Of a DNA stretch of 64,000 nt, positions 35,081-46,465 are shown piece after piece. Both the position numbers and the translations under genes were made by a program. This DNA comes from Acarospora socialis (lineage: Eukaryota > Ascomycota > Lecanoromycetes > Acarosporales > Acarosporaceae). The notes beneath the pieces were generated by a model. The model saw nothing but the letters and a program-made list of their open reading frames with translations. It did no database searches and was not told the origin of the DNA. The stretch is taken from positions 372,001 to 436,000 of the forward strand of contig JAMYGW020000001.1 in NCBI GenBank assembly GCA_025617375.2. Reading direction: 5' to 3'. Numbering within the stretch: position 1 is the stretch's first letter; every line of letters starts with the position of its first letter.

Positions 35081-37892
35081 ATGTCTCTCCTTCAGAATGA
35101 AGAGTAAGCTCACGCTATTCAGTGATCTATAATTATGTGCATTTACCACTACCTTGCCGGTCCCTTTCTCTTATATTGATCATAGGCTGACATCTCACTC
35201 TCCCAGTTTTCTGATATGGCATCTGCGCACTTCTTACCTTGCCAATATCAAAGATGGAGTCGGTGAGCGCCTGATCAATGTAGATTCCACGGTCTTGAAT
35301 AGTCCCGGGTTTCGAGCTGCAGGATGGACTGCCAATGCAGGTGACACGAAGCGCACTTACTCCCCACCCATTCCGACTGCCATCACCTCAGATTACTTTC
35401 AGGTCCCACCTCGGTCAGCGGGACTTCCATCGACGAGCTTCGGTGATGAAGAAGACGACGGGGGTATGGTGACAGGCGTTACCAGCAATGACACCTTTGG
35501 GCCAGGGCCTATCGCTAAACGACGGCGTAGAAGGGAGCCGCAGGAGGAAGATGACAGCAGTGACTTAAGCGATGAAAGTGAAGAGGATACAGAAGGTGCC
35601 CAACGGTAAGTGGCCTGGGTAAGGCATGTGGACAGATATGGTGGCTTACAAGCGGCTCGTAGCGCTGCACAACAAATCAAGTTCGCAAAGATGCCAGTTA
35701 GGACGCGATCTGGTTCCTCGCCGATGTGCACTTCTGAAACCAAGGATGGCCCGCCAGTACGTGTGATATCCCCGTTGAAGTCATCGAATGATAATCGACT
35801 GCGACGGGGTTCTTTGGGTGCTGTGGAAGCGGTAAAACAGCGCGCCAGAAGAGATACTGCTACCAGTAGCGAAGGCCTTTCATCGGAAAATGAGCCTGAC
35901 CGGTCGTACTTCAAGCGGAAACATGTCGACCCTTCGAAAGCAGCAAAGCTTAGTAATCTGCTCGCGGAAAAATACAGAGAAGATGAAGAGCAAGAAGGCG
36001 GAGAGACCACACAAGCCGCGGAGGGTTCTGACGAGGAGTCTGACGACACAACGATTTCCTCCGAGTTCGGAGAGACAGCAGACTCGGCTTCTCTGCTGGA
36101 TGAAGTAGACGGCCCGTTGACTTCATCTTCGTTAGCAGACATATCCCGGCAGAGTATGCCTCAGACACCGTCTCCGAAAAAGACTAGGACCAACCCATCT
36201 ATGCTTCAAGATCTTCCGCCACCACGACCAATCAGTGTCATACAGCCTGTGAGCGCTTTAGGTCTAGCCATCAAAGCGAGGAGAAAGAAGCCTGCCAATC
36301 CGCTCGAGGCTTTTGCCGGATTATCAGGCAAGGGCATACCGAATCCGTTGCAGATCAAGATATATGCTCCATTTTCTGAAAGTCCAGAAAAGCCTTATGA
36401 CATGCCACTCCAGAGGACAGTCCGGGACGACACCAGCGGTGGGCAAGTCCCTGTCACAGTAGTGGACGCAATTGGCCTTAGCCTTTGGAGATACAACGAA
36501 GAAGGCTTCAAGCCTCCGATACAGCGAGACAAGACGAATGTCAATCGCTGGACGATGCGCATGGTCGAAGATGGCGAAGTTGAATATGATTTTCCCGCTC
36601 TTGGACGTACTCGGCCTATTGCAGACTTTACATCGAACAATAACCGTGCCGCACGTGGCCGGGGTAGGGACAAGCGATATGACGAGTTTGCTCTAGTCGA
36701 GGCTACTGAAGATCAGTTCAAGGAGAATGAGAGACTGACCCCCAAGTTCAGTCAACTGGCCAACGCCGCAGAGGAGGATAGCTCAGAGAATCCTCCTCCG
36801 CAGCAACCACAGGTGCCACAACAGCCACCGAACAAGTCCATTGGACCAAGATTCAACCCCGTGCTGGGGCAGCCGTTCGCATCCGCTCTACGGAGCAACA
36901 ATATCACGCCTGCGGACACACCTGCGATTCCTCTTACACATTCGACACCTCGCGTGGGTGCAACAAAGTTGATCAAGATCCACTTTGCGACACGCGAGGC
37001 ATTCGCACAAACTAATACGATCGAGGTGACAACAGACACATACATCGCCGAAGTCCTCGATACAGTCTGCAAGAAATGGGGTCTTGACAAAGCACATCAT
37101 ATCCTGAAGGTTACGGGCACCAACACCGTGGCTCCGGTGGACCGGACTGTAGAAGCCATCGGCACTCGTACCGACCTTGACCTCATCCGCCGTCGCTTTG
37201 GTAACGATGGCCCCCTCAGCTTAACCGGATCACCTGGAAGCTCCTCGCCCAACGCTCCCTTGTTACTCACGGCAGAGACGCCGAGGAAGGGAAAGAGGCC
37301 GGTGCAGATGTTACCTCCTCTGGCGCAGAAACAGGACCCTCTAGGCAACACAGCCAGCTATAAGAAGTACAATGTCGTTCGAAAACAGCCAATGTCCTTT
37401 TCATCGTCACACCAACGTATCTTACTCATGGATGGGGAATATATTCATATCATGCCTGGAGAAACTGGCAAGACGCTCTTTGACACCAGCGCTAAAACCA
37501 CGACAATCCCCTACAGCAGTGTGGTAGGTTGCAAGGTCAGCAGGAGGCATCCAAAGACTTTCCGGGTAAGCCAAATCCAACCCAATCTACCCTGCTTGTT
37601 GTTTCCTCATACGAATGTCATTACTTGGTACTGTTTCTTTGTCCATCTAGACGGCATCGTCATGTGACAGCTTGATACACGTCCCTTTTGGACAGTCACT
37701 TAGGTCTTGGATGCTTTATAAAAGCATAGGGTTACAAACTTCCGACATGGGCTGATTCGATTCTAGATCGTTGTCTTCAAAGAGCGAGAGAGCAAACGGT
37801 ATGACTTCGAGGCGCAAACCGTCATCGAGGCTGCAGAGATTGTTGATGAAGTCAAGAAAGGTATGGAGCCTTATCAGGACATGCTAGCTTGA
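35081..37892 (+). CDS. SIN1: TORC2 subunit Sin1/Avo1
   Basis: Exons 35081-35103, 35207-35605, 35663-37565 and 37767-37892 give 816 residues. The tiny first exon encodes MSLLQNED and joins FLIWHLRTSYLANIKDGVGERLI, the conserved Sin1 N terminus, so the start is well supported. An acidic/basic disordered part follows (IAKRRRRREPQEEDDSSDLSDE). The CRIM domain is at about residues 352-493 (NPLEAFAGLSGKG, YRNEEGFKPP-like, RYDEFALVEA), a Ras-binding-like domain at about 576-650 (LIKIHFATREAFAQ) and a PH domain at about 706-816 (SYKKYNVVRKQPMSFSS, VVFKERESKRYDFEA). Family knowledge: Sin1 recruits AGC-kinase substrates such as Ypk/Gad8 to Tor kinase and binds membrane phosphoinositides. The last intron (201 nt) splits the PH domain. 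Confidence 0.94.
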
Positions 37893-39276
37893 GGAAGACG
37901 GTGGTGGAACCGTTTCTGGGCCAGTTGTTTGGAGTTGAGACCTCTGCATACGTGGTGTTTTGTGGACCGCATCTCTCAATCATATACCCATCTTCAAGAG
38001 TAAATTCATGAATACATCCATTGCAATAGTGTAGTGTTCCTTCGTAAGAGCAGTGGGAGCCATTACATATCAACTTCCGACTCCAGAGCTTTCCAACCAG
38101 GCACGGCACACCCAATATCCAGTTGCCATGCCCTAACACGCAGTCATACAGCATGACTCTGGTTCACTCAGTAACTCTGCCAGTCAATTTATAAATTTAT
38201 GTCTATAGACAAATGTATCCCGCATAAGTCTACCTAGTCTTCAGTTTTCAGCGTTTGCCAAACTGAGGAGACCTACGGTACTTCTTCGGCATAATCCAAC
38301 AACATCGTTATTGACCCCTCTGTCACTTGGTCTGGTCTTTGCCCCTCCTTCAGGCGAGGATACCTTACGAGGGTACAGATTCAAGTCCCAGTTTTGACAG
38401 TACCTTAGCATCTCATATGGAGGGCTTTTCAACCGTGTTCTTTAAATCCCTTCATTTGTCACGTTTTTCTTCCGTCTAAGACGTAACAGTTTGAGGATAC
38501 ATGTGTGAATAAGTCACACCCTGTTATTTCTTCTCATGCGACGAAGTGGATTATGAACCTGGAAATATACATTCCGGCGTGCGGGCATTGATCGACATTG
38601 CAGGTCCCGGAGAAAACTGATAGGGACGTCTCTGTCGCGAAGGACAGCGGAGTTCTGCTTGGGTTATGAGTACTCCGTACTTGGGTCGAGTCTTTATCAC
38701 GGACAGCCGCCGCTGAATTGCGTTGCGAAGCGTGGGGTTTCCATTTGCTGTAAGCGGCAAGGCCCCTCGCTCGCTCCCCTCTTTACTGCACTGCACTGCA
38801 CTGCACCGCTGCCTCCTACCTATACATTACCTTACATACCTTACCTACCTTACCTACACCTACTCTTCACCATTGATTTTCAGCCGACCGCGCACACTTC
38901 ATACTCCCCTTCCCTATGACAACTTCACCCTCCAATTGCTGCGCTATTCCGACATCACAAAGCGCATGTTCGGTTTGGTGAGGGTTGTTGGCCCGGAAGG
39001 ATCCTGGTCTGAACCAGGCGCGCTTCTAATCACAGCCTACACATCAATTCACGGACTCTGTACTTATGTCGCACACATTGACGTCGTGACAAGCTTCCCA
39101 TCCCACCTGACTATTACTGGCAACTTCGACCAGTCTCTAACTCTTCTTCTTTCACCAATCCTAACGCATAACAAGCGAGCATTCCGACGACCAGACAACA
39201 TCATCGGACTGAGCCGCAGCTCCTCTGAGAGCCACGTCACTTCCCCCTCATCTCCATACCTCACCGTGCGCTTTCC
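37893..39276. promoter_or_regulatory. long upstream region of the PKA gene
   Basis: 1.4 kb without a recognisable gene; it is probably the PKA promoter and a long leader. It contains (CTGCA)n and CCTTA/CCTAC-type pyrimidine repeats (38785-38865). An ATG-initiated 110-codon frame (38966-39298) overlaps the PKA start codon in another frame, unless a leader intron removes it. Confidence 0.45.
38785..38865. repeat. short tandem repeats upstream of PKA
   Basis: About four CTGCA pentamers (38785-38807) are followed by CCTTACATACCTTACCTACC-like pyrimidine-rich units (38829-38860). These look like simple promoter repeats. Confidence 0.7.
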
Positions 39277-40898
39277 ATGCCGACCCTCGGATTTTTGAAA
39301 AAGAAAAGGACGAAGGACTCGTCGGGTTCGAATCATCCTAGTTCCCCAACGTCTCCCGTCAGCGATAGCCCCCTCACGCCGACCTCGTCGAGGGGCTTTG
39401 GGGGTTCCATTGCGTCCGTATCCTCTCAGACATCATATCATCAATCCCAAACAGGTTCCGCAAAGCCTAGTGACTCCATGATCGCGAATCAGCGGCCTCT
39501 TTCCGGAGGGCCTACTTCGTCACCGCATACATCCGGCCAATCATATCATCAGCAGAATGTTCCCAGCATCAACAACATAATCAATGCCCCGCAACAGGAT
39601 GCTACCGGCCAGTCGCATCAGCAGTTGAACCAGGGTCAGATGGATGGACGAGGCAATGGAGCCGGATTGAACGGATCGAATATGGGTCACAATCCGAACT
39701 ATGCGAGCGGACTGGTGCCAGATCGACCAGCGGTGCGGACGACGAAAGGGAAGTATTCCTTGTCAGACTTCACTATCCAACGAACTCTGGGAACCGGCAG
39801 TTTTGGGAGGGTGCATTTAGTACAGTCGAAGCATAACCAACGATTCTATGCGGTCAAAGTGTTGAAAAAGCAACAAGTGGTGAAGATGAAGCAAGTCGAA
39901 CACACCAATGATGAGCGGAAAATGCTGCAAAGGGTCAAGCATCCCTTCTTGATCACATTATGGGGAACCTTTCAAGACTCGAGGAACCTATACATGGTTA
40001 TGGATTTCGTAGAGGGAGGGGAGCTTTTCAGTTTACTTCGCAAGTCGCAGGTTGGTGACACCGATTATTTTACTTTCTACTACAGGTATTATTCCATCTT
40101 TGATTACATGGACTCACTCGAAGAAAAGAGATTCCCAAACCCGGTCGCCAAATTCTACGCCGCAGAGGTCACTCTCGCTCTCGACTACCTACATTCGATG
40201 CACATCATCTATCGAGACTTGAAGCCAGAAAACCTCCTCCTAGATCGACATGGCCATCTAAAGATCACCGACTTTGGGTTTGCAAAGGAAGTACCAGACA
40301 TTACCTGGACCCTTTGTGGGACGCCGGATTATCTGGCACCGGAAGTTGTGTCGTCGAAGGGATACAACAAGTCTGTTGATTGGTATGAATCGGAAAAGCG
40401 AGGCTGAACCCGCTTCACAGTGTATACTAATCTTGTTCAGGTGGTCGCTTGGTATACTGATCTTCGAGATGTTGTGCGGTTTCACCCCATTCTGGGATGG
40501 CGGCTCACCTATGAAGATTTATGAGAATATCCTCAAAGGCCGTGTCAAATATCCTCCATACATCCATCCAGATGCACAAGACTTATTACAACAATTGATC
40601 ACGCCTGATCTAACAAAGCGGCTCGGCAACCTGCACGGAGGCTCAAAGGATGTCATGCAACATCGCTGGTTTGCAGAGGTCACATGGGAAAGACTGGCCA
40701 AGAAAGATATCGATGCACCGTATGTGCCGCCTGTCAGAGGGGGTGTCGGAGATGCAAGTCAGTTCGACAAGTATCCTGAGGAGACAGAAGAGTACGGCCA
40801 TCAAGGAGAAGATCCGTACGTTGCAACTAACTTCTATTCACACTAACTATGTTCATGCTAACCTCTGCAGGTACGGACACATGTTCACAGAATTCTAG
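39277..40898 (+). CDS. cAMP-dependent protein kinase catalytic subunit
   Basis: Exons 39277-40050, 40129-40382, 40441-40815 and 40871-40898 give 476 residues. The first 155 residues are a low-complexity Ser/Gln/Asn/Gly extension typical of filamentous fungi. The kinase domain shows the Gly loop [11 protein letters not shown] (about residue 170), the ATP lysine in FYAVKVLKK (about 194), [10 protein letters not shown] (about 286), DFGFAKEV (about 305) and the activation segment [14 protein letters not shown]. The C-terminal tail ends GHMFTEF, the conserved FxxF end of AGC kinases. Family knowledge: the enzyme phosphorylates basic RRxS/T sites when cAMP releases the regulatory subunit. The first intron (40051-40128) is 78 nt, has no stop and is in frame, so unspliced mRNA would add 26 residues. 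Confidence 0.95.
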
Positions 40899-41482
40899 AG
40901 ATGAGCTCTTTCACAAAGGCCACTACTGAAACTGCAACATGCATCACGACAGAAAGTCCAAGGACGTTTGCTTCACAACAGCGATGTTGCTTTGCCAATC
41001 CTACAGCTGGACCAGTCCCCATTGTCTTGAGGGCTTCTTGCCCTGCACGCCTCAACCACACTCTTTCTAGTCGTGCATCTGTCTTACCTCTACCAAATCT
41101 GTGATGCCTGTTTTGAGCAGGGCTTGGCTGCGAAATACCCTGGGCAATTGGCCAAGCGTTTCCCGGTGAAGCGTCCCATACCCTTCGGATTGGGCCTTTT
41201 TTGGTTGTTGGTTATCACCTGGCTGGCGGATGTTGTTGTGTTCCCAGCTTAGCACGCTGCTTCATGTCCAGGCTGGATGAGAAATGCAAACATGATCGGT
41301 GTTCGGACGTCAATGAGGCGAAGTGATGCATTCTTAATCACTCGCCCTTCCAATCTTGCATGTGAGAGCTGGGCATGGTCAACATGGGCGCAGGCCGTCC
41401 ACGCATCATGTCTGCTTCGACACCCCAAAACACCACCCAAGCCTCACATCAGAATTCAATATGCACCGGGTAACGGATACGA
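40899..41482. other. convergent intergenic stretch
   Basis: 3' flanks of PKA (+) and the NSRP1-like gene (-). No gene, RNA or notable repeat is seen. Confidence 0.45.
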
Positions 41483-42685
41483 TCAAGGCGCCTTGGCTGT
41501 CGCCGCTTCCCTCTTCCTCTGTAGATATCGTTCCCTTGCACCACTGATCTCGCCCTCCGTCTTCCTGCTCTTCGCCGCTCTCTCAAGCCCCCTCTTCTGC
41601 TCCTCCTCGTCGTCCGCAGCACGCTTGGTGACCTGTTCGAGCTGTGCCTCAAGCATCCTAGTCTGTCGCTCACGCATGGCCTGCTTGGATCCGCCACGAC
41701 CTTGAAATTGGGTCTCCGTCCCCGGCCGTGCCATCGAATTACCCGACGGCTTGGCAGAAGCAGTAGACTTCGGCTTCGGCGCAACATTCAGTCCAGCCGA
41801 GAGTAATTGCCTCTTATCGACAACCTGTCCGTCATCGTTTACAATGACACCTTTACCCTGCGCATTCAACTCCCTCGCCACCTCCGCCTCGCTCTTCTCC
41901 CGCTCCGATCCCTCCACCCCCTTCGCACTCCCGTCCCTGTCCCCAACCTTAACCCCCTCAGCCGCCTTCACCACCTCCTCATGCCTCCTCTCTCCCCTCT
42001 CTAGCACCCCCTTATAAAACCCCACCATCCCCAACCCCTTCCCCCTCCTCGCCTCCTCCTCCTCCCTCCTGCTCTCCTCCTCTTCCAGCCGCCGCACCTC
42101 CTCCTGCTGCGCCTTATACGCCCCCGTCACGAACTTCTCCTTGTCCGCAAACTCCTCCCCTTCCGCCTCCCGCTCCCGCAGCAACATCTTCTCCTTCGCC
42201 CGCAGCGCGTCGCGCTTGCGCACCTCGGCCGCCGCTAAAAGGTTGCCCATGTATTTCGGCTTGCGGTCCGCGTCGGAGGTGGAAGTGGATTTTTGCTTGC
42301 TGGCGTGAAGAGTGTCGTAGATGCCGTCGTAGTCGTAGACGCTGGCGTCGAGCGAGGTCGCGGTCGAGGCGTGCTGGAGGGAGGTGTGGGTGGCGGAGAG
42401 GTCGCCGTATTGGGAGATGAGGGGCTTGGGTTTGGCCGGTTTGGGGGCATTTTGTGGGCTTTTGCTGTCTTTCTGCTGGTTTGGCTTGGAGGCTGGAGTG
42501 GAGGAGGTGAGGCCACCGATGACGTTGATCTCTTCGGCGCCGTTGGCGTTGTCGGGCTTGTCTTCTGGTCCGGACTCGTCGTCGTCGTCGTCGTCGAAAA
42601 TGGTTTTCCGCTTTGCGGGTGGCGGGCGGTTGGCTAACGAGGGTGGCTTTTTGGTGATATTCAGACCGTAGGATAAGGTGGGCAT
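41483..42685 (-). CDS. NSRP1-like nuclear speckle/splicing regulator
   Basis: A single exon of 400 residues from ATG 42685 (MPTLSYGLNITKKPP). It starts with a short basic/Pro part and an acidic run (FDDDDDDESG). The conserved NSRP1 N-terminal domain (DUF2040) follows: DASVYDYDGIYD, RKPKYMGNLLAAAEVRKRD, then a long charged coiled coil (LREREAEGEEFADKEKFVTGAYKAQ). The C-terminal third is also coiled and basic (ARERYLQRKREA). Family knowledge: human NSRP1 (CCDC55) is a nuclear-speckle protein that affects alternative splicing. An upstream stretch without an ATG-led extension is probably leader. The gene is divergent from the NFKBIL1-like gene with a 208-bp shared promoter. Confidence 0.85.
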   Translation of the reverse strand: MPTLSYGLNITKKPPSLANRPPPAKRKTIFDDDDDDESGPEDKPDNANGAEEINVIGGLTSSTPASKPNQQKDSKSPQNAPKPAKPKPLISQYGDLSATHTSLQHASTATSLDASVYDYDGIYDTLHASKQKSTSTSDADRKPKYMGNLLAAAEVRKRDALRAKEKMLLREREAEGEEFADKEKFVTGAYKAQQEEVRRLEEEESRREEEEARRGKGLGMVGFYKGVLERGERRHEEVVKAAEGVKVGDRDGSAKGVEGSEREKSEAEVARELNAQGKGVIVNDDGQVVDKRQLLSAGLNVAPKPKSTASAKPSGNSMARPGTETQFQGRGGSKQAMRERQTRMLEAQLEQVTKRAADDEEEQKRGLERAAKSRKTEGEISGARERYLQRKREAATAKAP

Positions 42686-42893
42686 TATGAGAATCTGGGG
42701 GTCTGGTGTTGATGATGCAGTGTTGAACTGAATTCGGTGGAGCTCTCCGGTAATGAGATTCACGGGCGTGCACGGACATCCCGAGTTTACGCAACCACAA
42801 AGGCGGCAACTTCTCCAACTCACCCCTTCCTCTCAACATGGTTGCATTACTTTCTTTCTCGGCATAGAATGAGATGCCTCAAGTACTTTCATA

Positions 42894-43901
42894 ATGACTT
42901 CACCTACCTCTGCCAGTAAAGATGCTGGCGACAACACCTCGAATGCTAAAGACGAGCCACCCCCCTCCATCCCCACCAAATTCCGCTTCAAATCACACAA
43001 ACGGCGTCGCATCCCCCATGACGACCCTCCTCATCACCACAGCAGCAAGCACCACCACTCATCCCGTCACTGCTCCAAACGCCCTAAACACACCCACACT
43101 CCCACCCCACCCGACGACCCCTCCCTCTACGACGACACTCACAACCCCAACGCCTCTTCGGCCAAATACCTCGACCCAGACAGCGCCTTCCGCGAATCGC
43201 TCTTCGACGCCCTAGCCGACGACGAGGGTGCCGCGTTCTGGGAGGGCGTCTACGGACAACCGATCCACACGTACCCGACGACGCGGCCGGGGCCGGAAGG
43301 CGAGCTGGAGCGGATGACGGATGAGGAGTATACGAGTTTCGTGCGGGCGCGGATGTGGGAGAAGAGTCATGGATATGTGGTGGAGGAGAGGGCGCGGAGG
43401 GAGGAGGCGAAGGCGAGGCGGAGGGAGTGGGAGGCGGAGAGTAGGAGGTTGGAGAGGGAGAGGAGAGGGTTTGAGAGGGTGGTTGAGGAAAGTTTGAAGA
43501 GGGGTGAGGAGAGGAGGGGGAGAGTGATGTGGAAGGAGTTGTGGAGGGGGTATTTGGAGGGTTGGGAGAGGTTGAAGAATGCGGATTTTGATGCTGGCCG
43601 TGGCGGGGAGGAGAATGGTTCCGCTCTCAAGAATGGAGTATTGTGGCCTGTCGAATCGGGAGGCTGGAGGGACGTGAGTAAGGAACTGGTCGAGACGTTC
43701 TTCCGTCATGCACCCATGGCCGAAAATCCTCGTGCCGATCTCTTGGCTATTCTAAAGACTGAGCGAGTCAAATGGCATCCGGATAAGATCCAGCAACGGT
43801 TCGGGAGTCGCGGGATCGAGGACGGAGTCATGAAGGCAGTCACTGCGGTCTTTCAAGTTATCGATAGGATGTGGTCCGAGTTGCGGGAGAACAAGACGTG
43901 A
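42894..43901 (+). CDS. NFKBIL1-like protein with J-like C terminus
   Basis: A single exon of 335 residues. The N-terminal part is very basic and His-rich (FRFKSHKRRR, HHHSSKHHHSSRH). A central segment SAFRESLFDALADDEGAAFWEGVYGQP precedes a long Arg/Glu coiled coil (ARREEAKARRREWEAESRRL). The C terminus, LAILKTERVKWHPDKIQQRFG, carries the HPDK-containing J-like motif shared with NF-kappa-B inhibitor-like protein 1. Family knowledge: NFKBIL1 is a nuclear protein linked to mRNA processing; fungal members lack ankyrin repeats, as does this one. Biased G/A use in the coiled coil (43380-43560) comes from Glu/Arg codons. Function in fungi is unknown. Confidence 0.75.
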   Translation: MTSPTSASKDAGDNTSNAKDEPPPSIPTKFRFKSHKRRRIPHDDPPHHHSSKHHHSSRHCSKRPKHTHTPTPPDDPSLYDDTHNPNASSAKYLDPDSAFRESLFDALADDEGAAFWEGVYGQPIHTYPTTRPGPEGELERMTDEEYTSFVRARMWEKSHGYVVEERARREEAKARRREWEAESRRLERERRGFERVVEESLKRGEERRGRVMWKELWRGYLEGWERLKNADFDAGRGGEENGSALKNGVLWPVESGGWRDVSKELVETFFRHAPMAENPRADLLAILKTERVKWHPDKIQQRFGSRGIEDGVMKAVTAVFQVIDRMWSELRENKT

Positions 43902-44363
43902 TCAACCTCCAGCGTACTATGATGAGCACAAAGATTCGGGCTCTCTGTCTACCATAGTTGCCAGGGTGGCTATCACGGACTCATGAAGATTATATATATT
44001 CAGCCTAGGGATACCACAGCAGAAACCCAATGATTTCGCTAAAAAGACAGCTGGCAGGTTCACACATGTGTATGCGACACTGATCCTCGACACTTCGCAA
44101 TCACTAAAACTGAGGATTAGATCTTTTTACAGAAGCGATATGAGATGCAAGTTTTGGAACGAAAGTACTCCGGATGAACACTAAGGCGCGCAAATTATAC
44201 TTCAATAAATGCGCTCAGCTCAAAAGACCCACTCGCCCGCCACAATTATGGTAGCGGTTCGGGGCAAGACGATTCTCAATAAACGCTACCAACCCGACAA
44301 TCGAGGGCGTCGTGTGCTGGCTTAGATAGTCGACTTCCCTAGGTGGACGACCACGCACGCTTT
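43902..44363. other. convergent intergenic stretch
   Basis: 3' flanks of the NFKBIL1-like gene (+) and the Nce102-like gene (-). Nothing recognisable. Confidence 0.45.
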
Positions 44364-45022
44364 TTAGACGACTGTTCCCCCACGCACACCTTTCCTCCGG
44401 CCCGCCATCCCTGACAGCACCGTGGTGCCGACGAAGGCAGCGAAAGCGAAGAACAAGAACGCCGTATCAGCCTGCGCCTTCTGACACCGGCCCTGGAGAT
44501 CAGTGCCAAGCAAATAACGGTTATCGTGCAAGCCGCCATTGATGAGCGGGTTGCTTGTTATGAACCACTCCGTGGTGCACCGGTGCACGCGGAGCGTGAC
44601 GGCCATGGCCTAGACGCGAACCTGTCAGTCGAGTGTGCGCAATATAGTATGGCATCAGAACAGAGAAAGAGAGGTGAAAACTAACAATCCCAGCGGCCAG
44701 GGAAAACAACGTCGCTAGTACATCCAGCACGAGTGTAGGAATCCCCTCGAGCGCGCCGAAGACGGCCGTCGCCAGAATGCCGACCAGCGCCACCAGCATG
44801 CCCCATCCGCCCGCGAAGGCGCTGAAGGAGGTTTGCGACGGGGCGGAACCGTAATTTTGGCCTTTGATCAACGTGATGGAGAGGCCGAGGACGATGGCGC
44901 CGAAGATAAGCTGTAAGGACGAACGCGTGTGTATTAGTGCTTGTTCGACGTTAGGGAGGAAGGCAGGCTAGAGGGTGGGAGCGTACTTGGAGAGCACGGA
45001 GGACTAAGGCGACGATGTTCAT
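44364..45022 (-). CDS. NCE102: Nce102-like MARVEL-domain membrane protein
   Basis: Minus-strand exons 45022-44987, 44910-44686 and 44609-44364 give 168 residues with four membrane segments. Helix 1 is MNIVALVLRALQLIFGAIVL (split by the first intron). Helix 2 is in GWGMLVALVGILATAVFG, helix 3 in TLVLDVLATLFSLAAGIAMAV, and helix 4 in TAFLFFAFAAFVGTTVLSG. A Cys-containing loop (HRCTTEWF ... GRCQKAQADTAFL) precedes helix 4, a pattern seen in Nce102 proteins. Family knowledge: Nce102 organises eisosomes and senses sphingolipids in the plasma membrane. The C terminus is short and basic (GRRKGVRGG). Confidence 0.85.
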
Positions 45023-46465
45023 GATTGCTGTTGCTTCTGAACGGTTCGACAACTCTGCGGTAGCTCGGGCACCGGGAAGCTCTCTTGTTTCTGATGCGGG
45101 ATGGAGTAGAATCGACTCGACAAGCTTCAGTAGAATGTACACTCAGAACGAAGATGCCGGCGAGTGTACGACAAGTTACAATCAATTTCTTCGTCCTAAT
45201 ATAATAGTAGGGGAGAGTTCAAATATTACTACTGAGAAACGCAAATGAAGTGGACAAAACGCCTCCTATATGACCCAACCCGCGCCGCAAGGCCAGGCAG
45301 CCTTCCCGCCCCCAATGCACAACTCCCACTCTCTAATTACAGCTTTTGACGCAAGGCTGAAACCAAAGGTAAAGTAGGAGCAAAACAAGATATAAATTAA
45401 GCTGCACACGACCTAAAAGACACGTTTTCGGTTTCCCTACCGCGTCGCAGTCAGGCGGACGACGGTTTTGATTGGGCGACGGGAAACTGTGCCTCTCATC
45501 GACAGGAAATAAGATGGGTAGTTACTTGTAAGTAACTGGGGATTGCAGTCTGAAACGGGGCAGGGCCGCAGGCACAGCCTTACCGTTACCGCTGGCAGGG
45601 CGGTGTGGGGGAAAAGGATGGAGCTGCAGTGCGGTGTCTGGTGTGATTTGTCGTTAATGAAAGGAAGCGCTGTTAGTTGAGGGAGAAGAAAAAGGCCACT
45701 GCATGCGGTGAGGCTGGGGTTGCATATTTTGGGGAGAGGATCTTCATAGGTAGACATTATAAACGCTCTGGTTGAGATAGTATTGTTTGCCGGTGGTTGG
45801 TTAATTTGGACTGTGTAATTTAGCTATGCGCGGCGCTGCACCAGGTCACCAAGCATGCCTGTGGCTGTGCAGTGCAAGTAGGACCACCTCTGTTTATAGA
45901 AGACTAAGGTACCTTGTGGTGAAGGTGGACAGAGAGCAAACTGGACTCATTGAGCATCTTAACAGAAGGAGCGTTCTCTTCTCTCGTCCAATGTCTTTGG
46001 AGCATGGAATTTGGGTTGAGATGGATCCAATCTTACCCAGGTACCGTATTGCCGATCTACGCGCAAGGCACGGCTATGGACGAGTTCGAGTTGATGGTTT
46101 TGCATGCTTGCCAAGTCAGGATTGAGAAATATCTTGGGATTACTCGAGTACAATGTTTAAAGTGACATACCCTACTTAGCTTTTGGGTTGGATGGGGGAG
46201 GCTTGTTTATGGATAGTCATGGTAGGTAATAGGGGCTCGGCGAGGTAAACCACCCTCTAAGGGCTCGATTGCTAGGCTAGGTAGTTATGCAGGCATCGTA
46301 TCTCATACTCCGTTGATGCGATGCTGTTGCCCTTACTCCAGTACCGGTTGAAACAGTCGTACCATTCGCTAGAGGCGATTATATCACCCCAATCATCTAA
46401 AGCAGACTTTAATCCAACACCAAGCTCCAAATCACCACCCATACCAACCTATAGTTACATTTCGT
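45023..46465. other. 1.4-kb intergenic stretch
   Basis: This lies upstream of the Nce102 gene (-) and downstream of the Zrt3-like gene (-). Stop-free stretches at 45437-45757 (-) and 45826-46125 (+) have no domain and odd composition. I see no gene, RNA or large repeat. Part is presumably the Nce102 promoter. Confidence 0.45.

Noticed and set aside
35606-35635. 30-nt intron in Sin1 (GTAAGT..GGACAG)
   Set aside because: Too short for a fungal spliceosomal intron; the 57-nt choice (35606-35662) keeps frame and gives the family sequence AAQQIKFAKMP.
35399-36142. Long minus-strand open frame opposite Sin1
   Set aside because: Shadow of the Sin1 exon; the Ser-rich product mirrors the acidic/Ser codons of the sense strand and has no domain.
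38360-38400. tRNA-like T-loop motif (GATTCAAGTCCC)
   Set aside because: No matching T stem, anticodon arm or acceptor stem could be folded around it.
42114-42839. Arg-rich minus-strand frame overlapping the NSRP1-like gene
   Set aside because: Shadow in another frame of the same exon; low complexity and no domain.
45437-46125. Two open frames (45437-45757 minus and 45826-46125 plus) in the 1.4-kb gap
   Set aside because: No domain, no splice context and unlikely composition; treated as chance.
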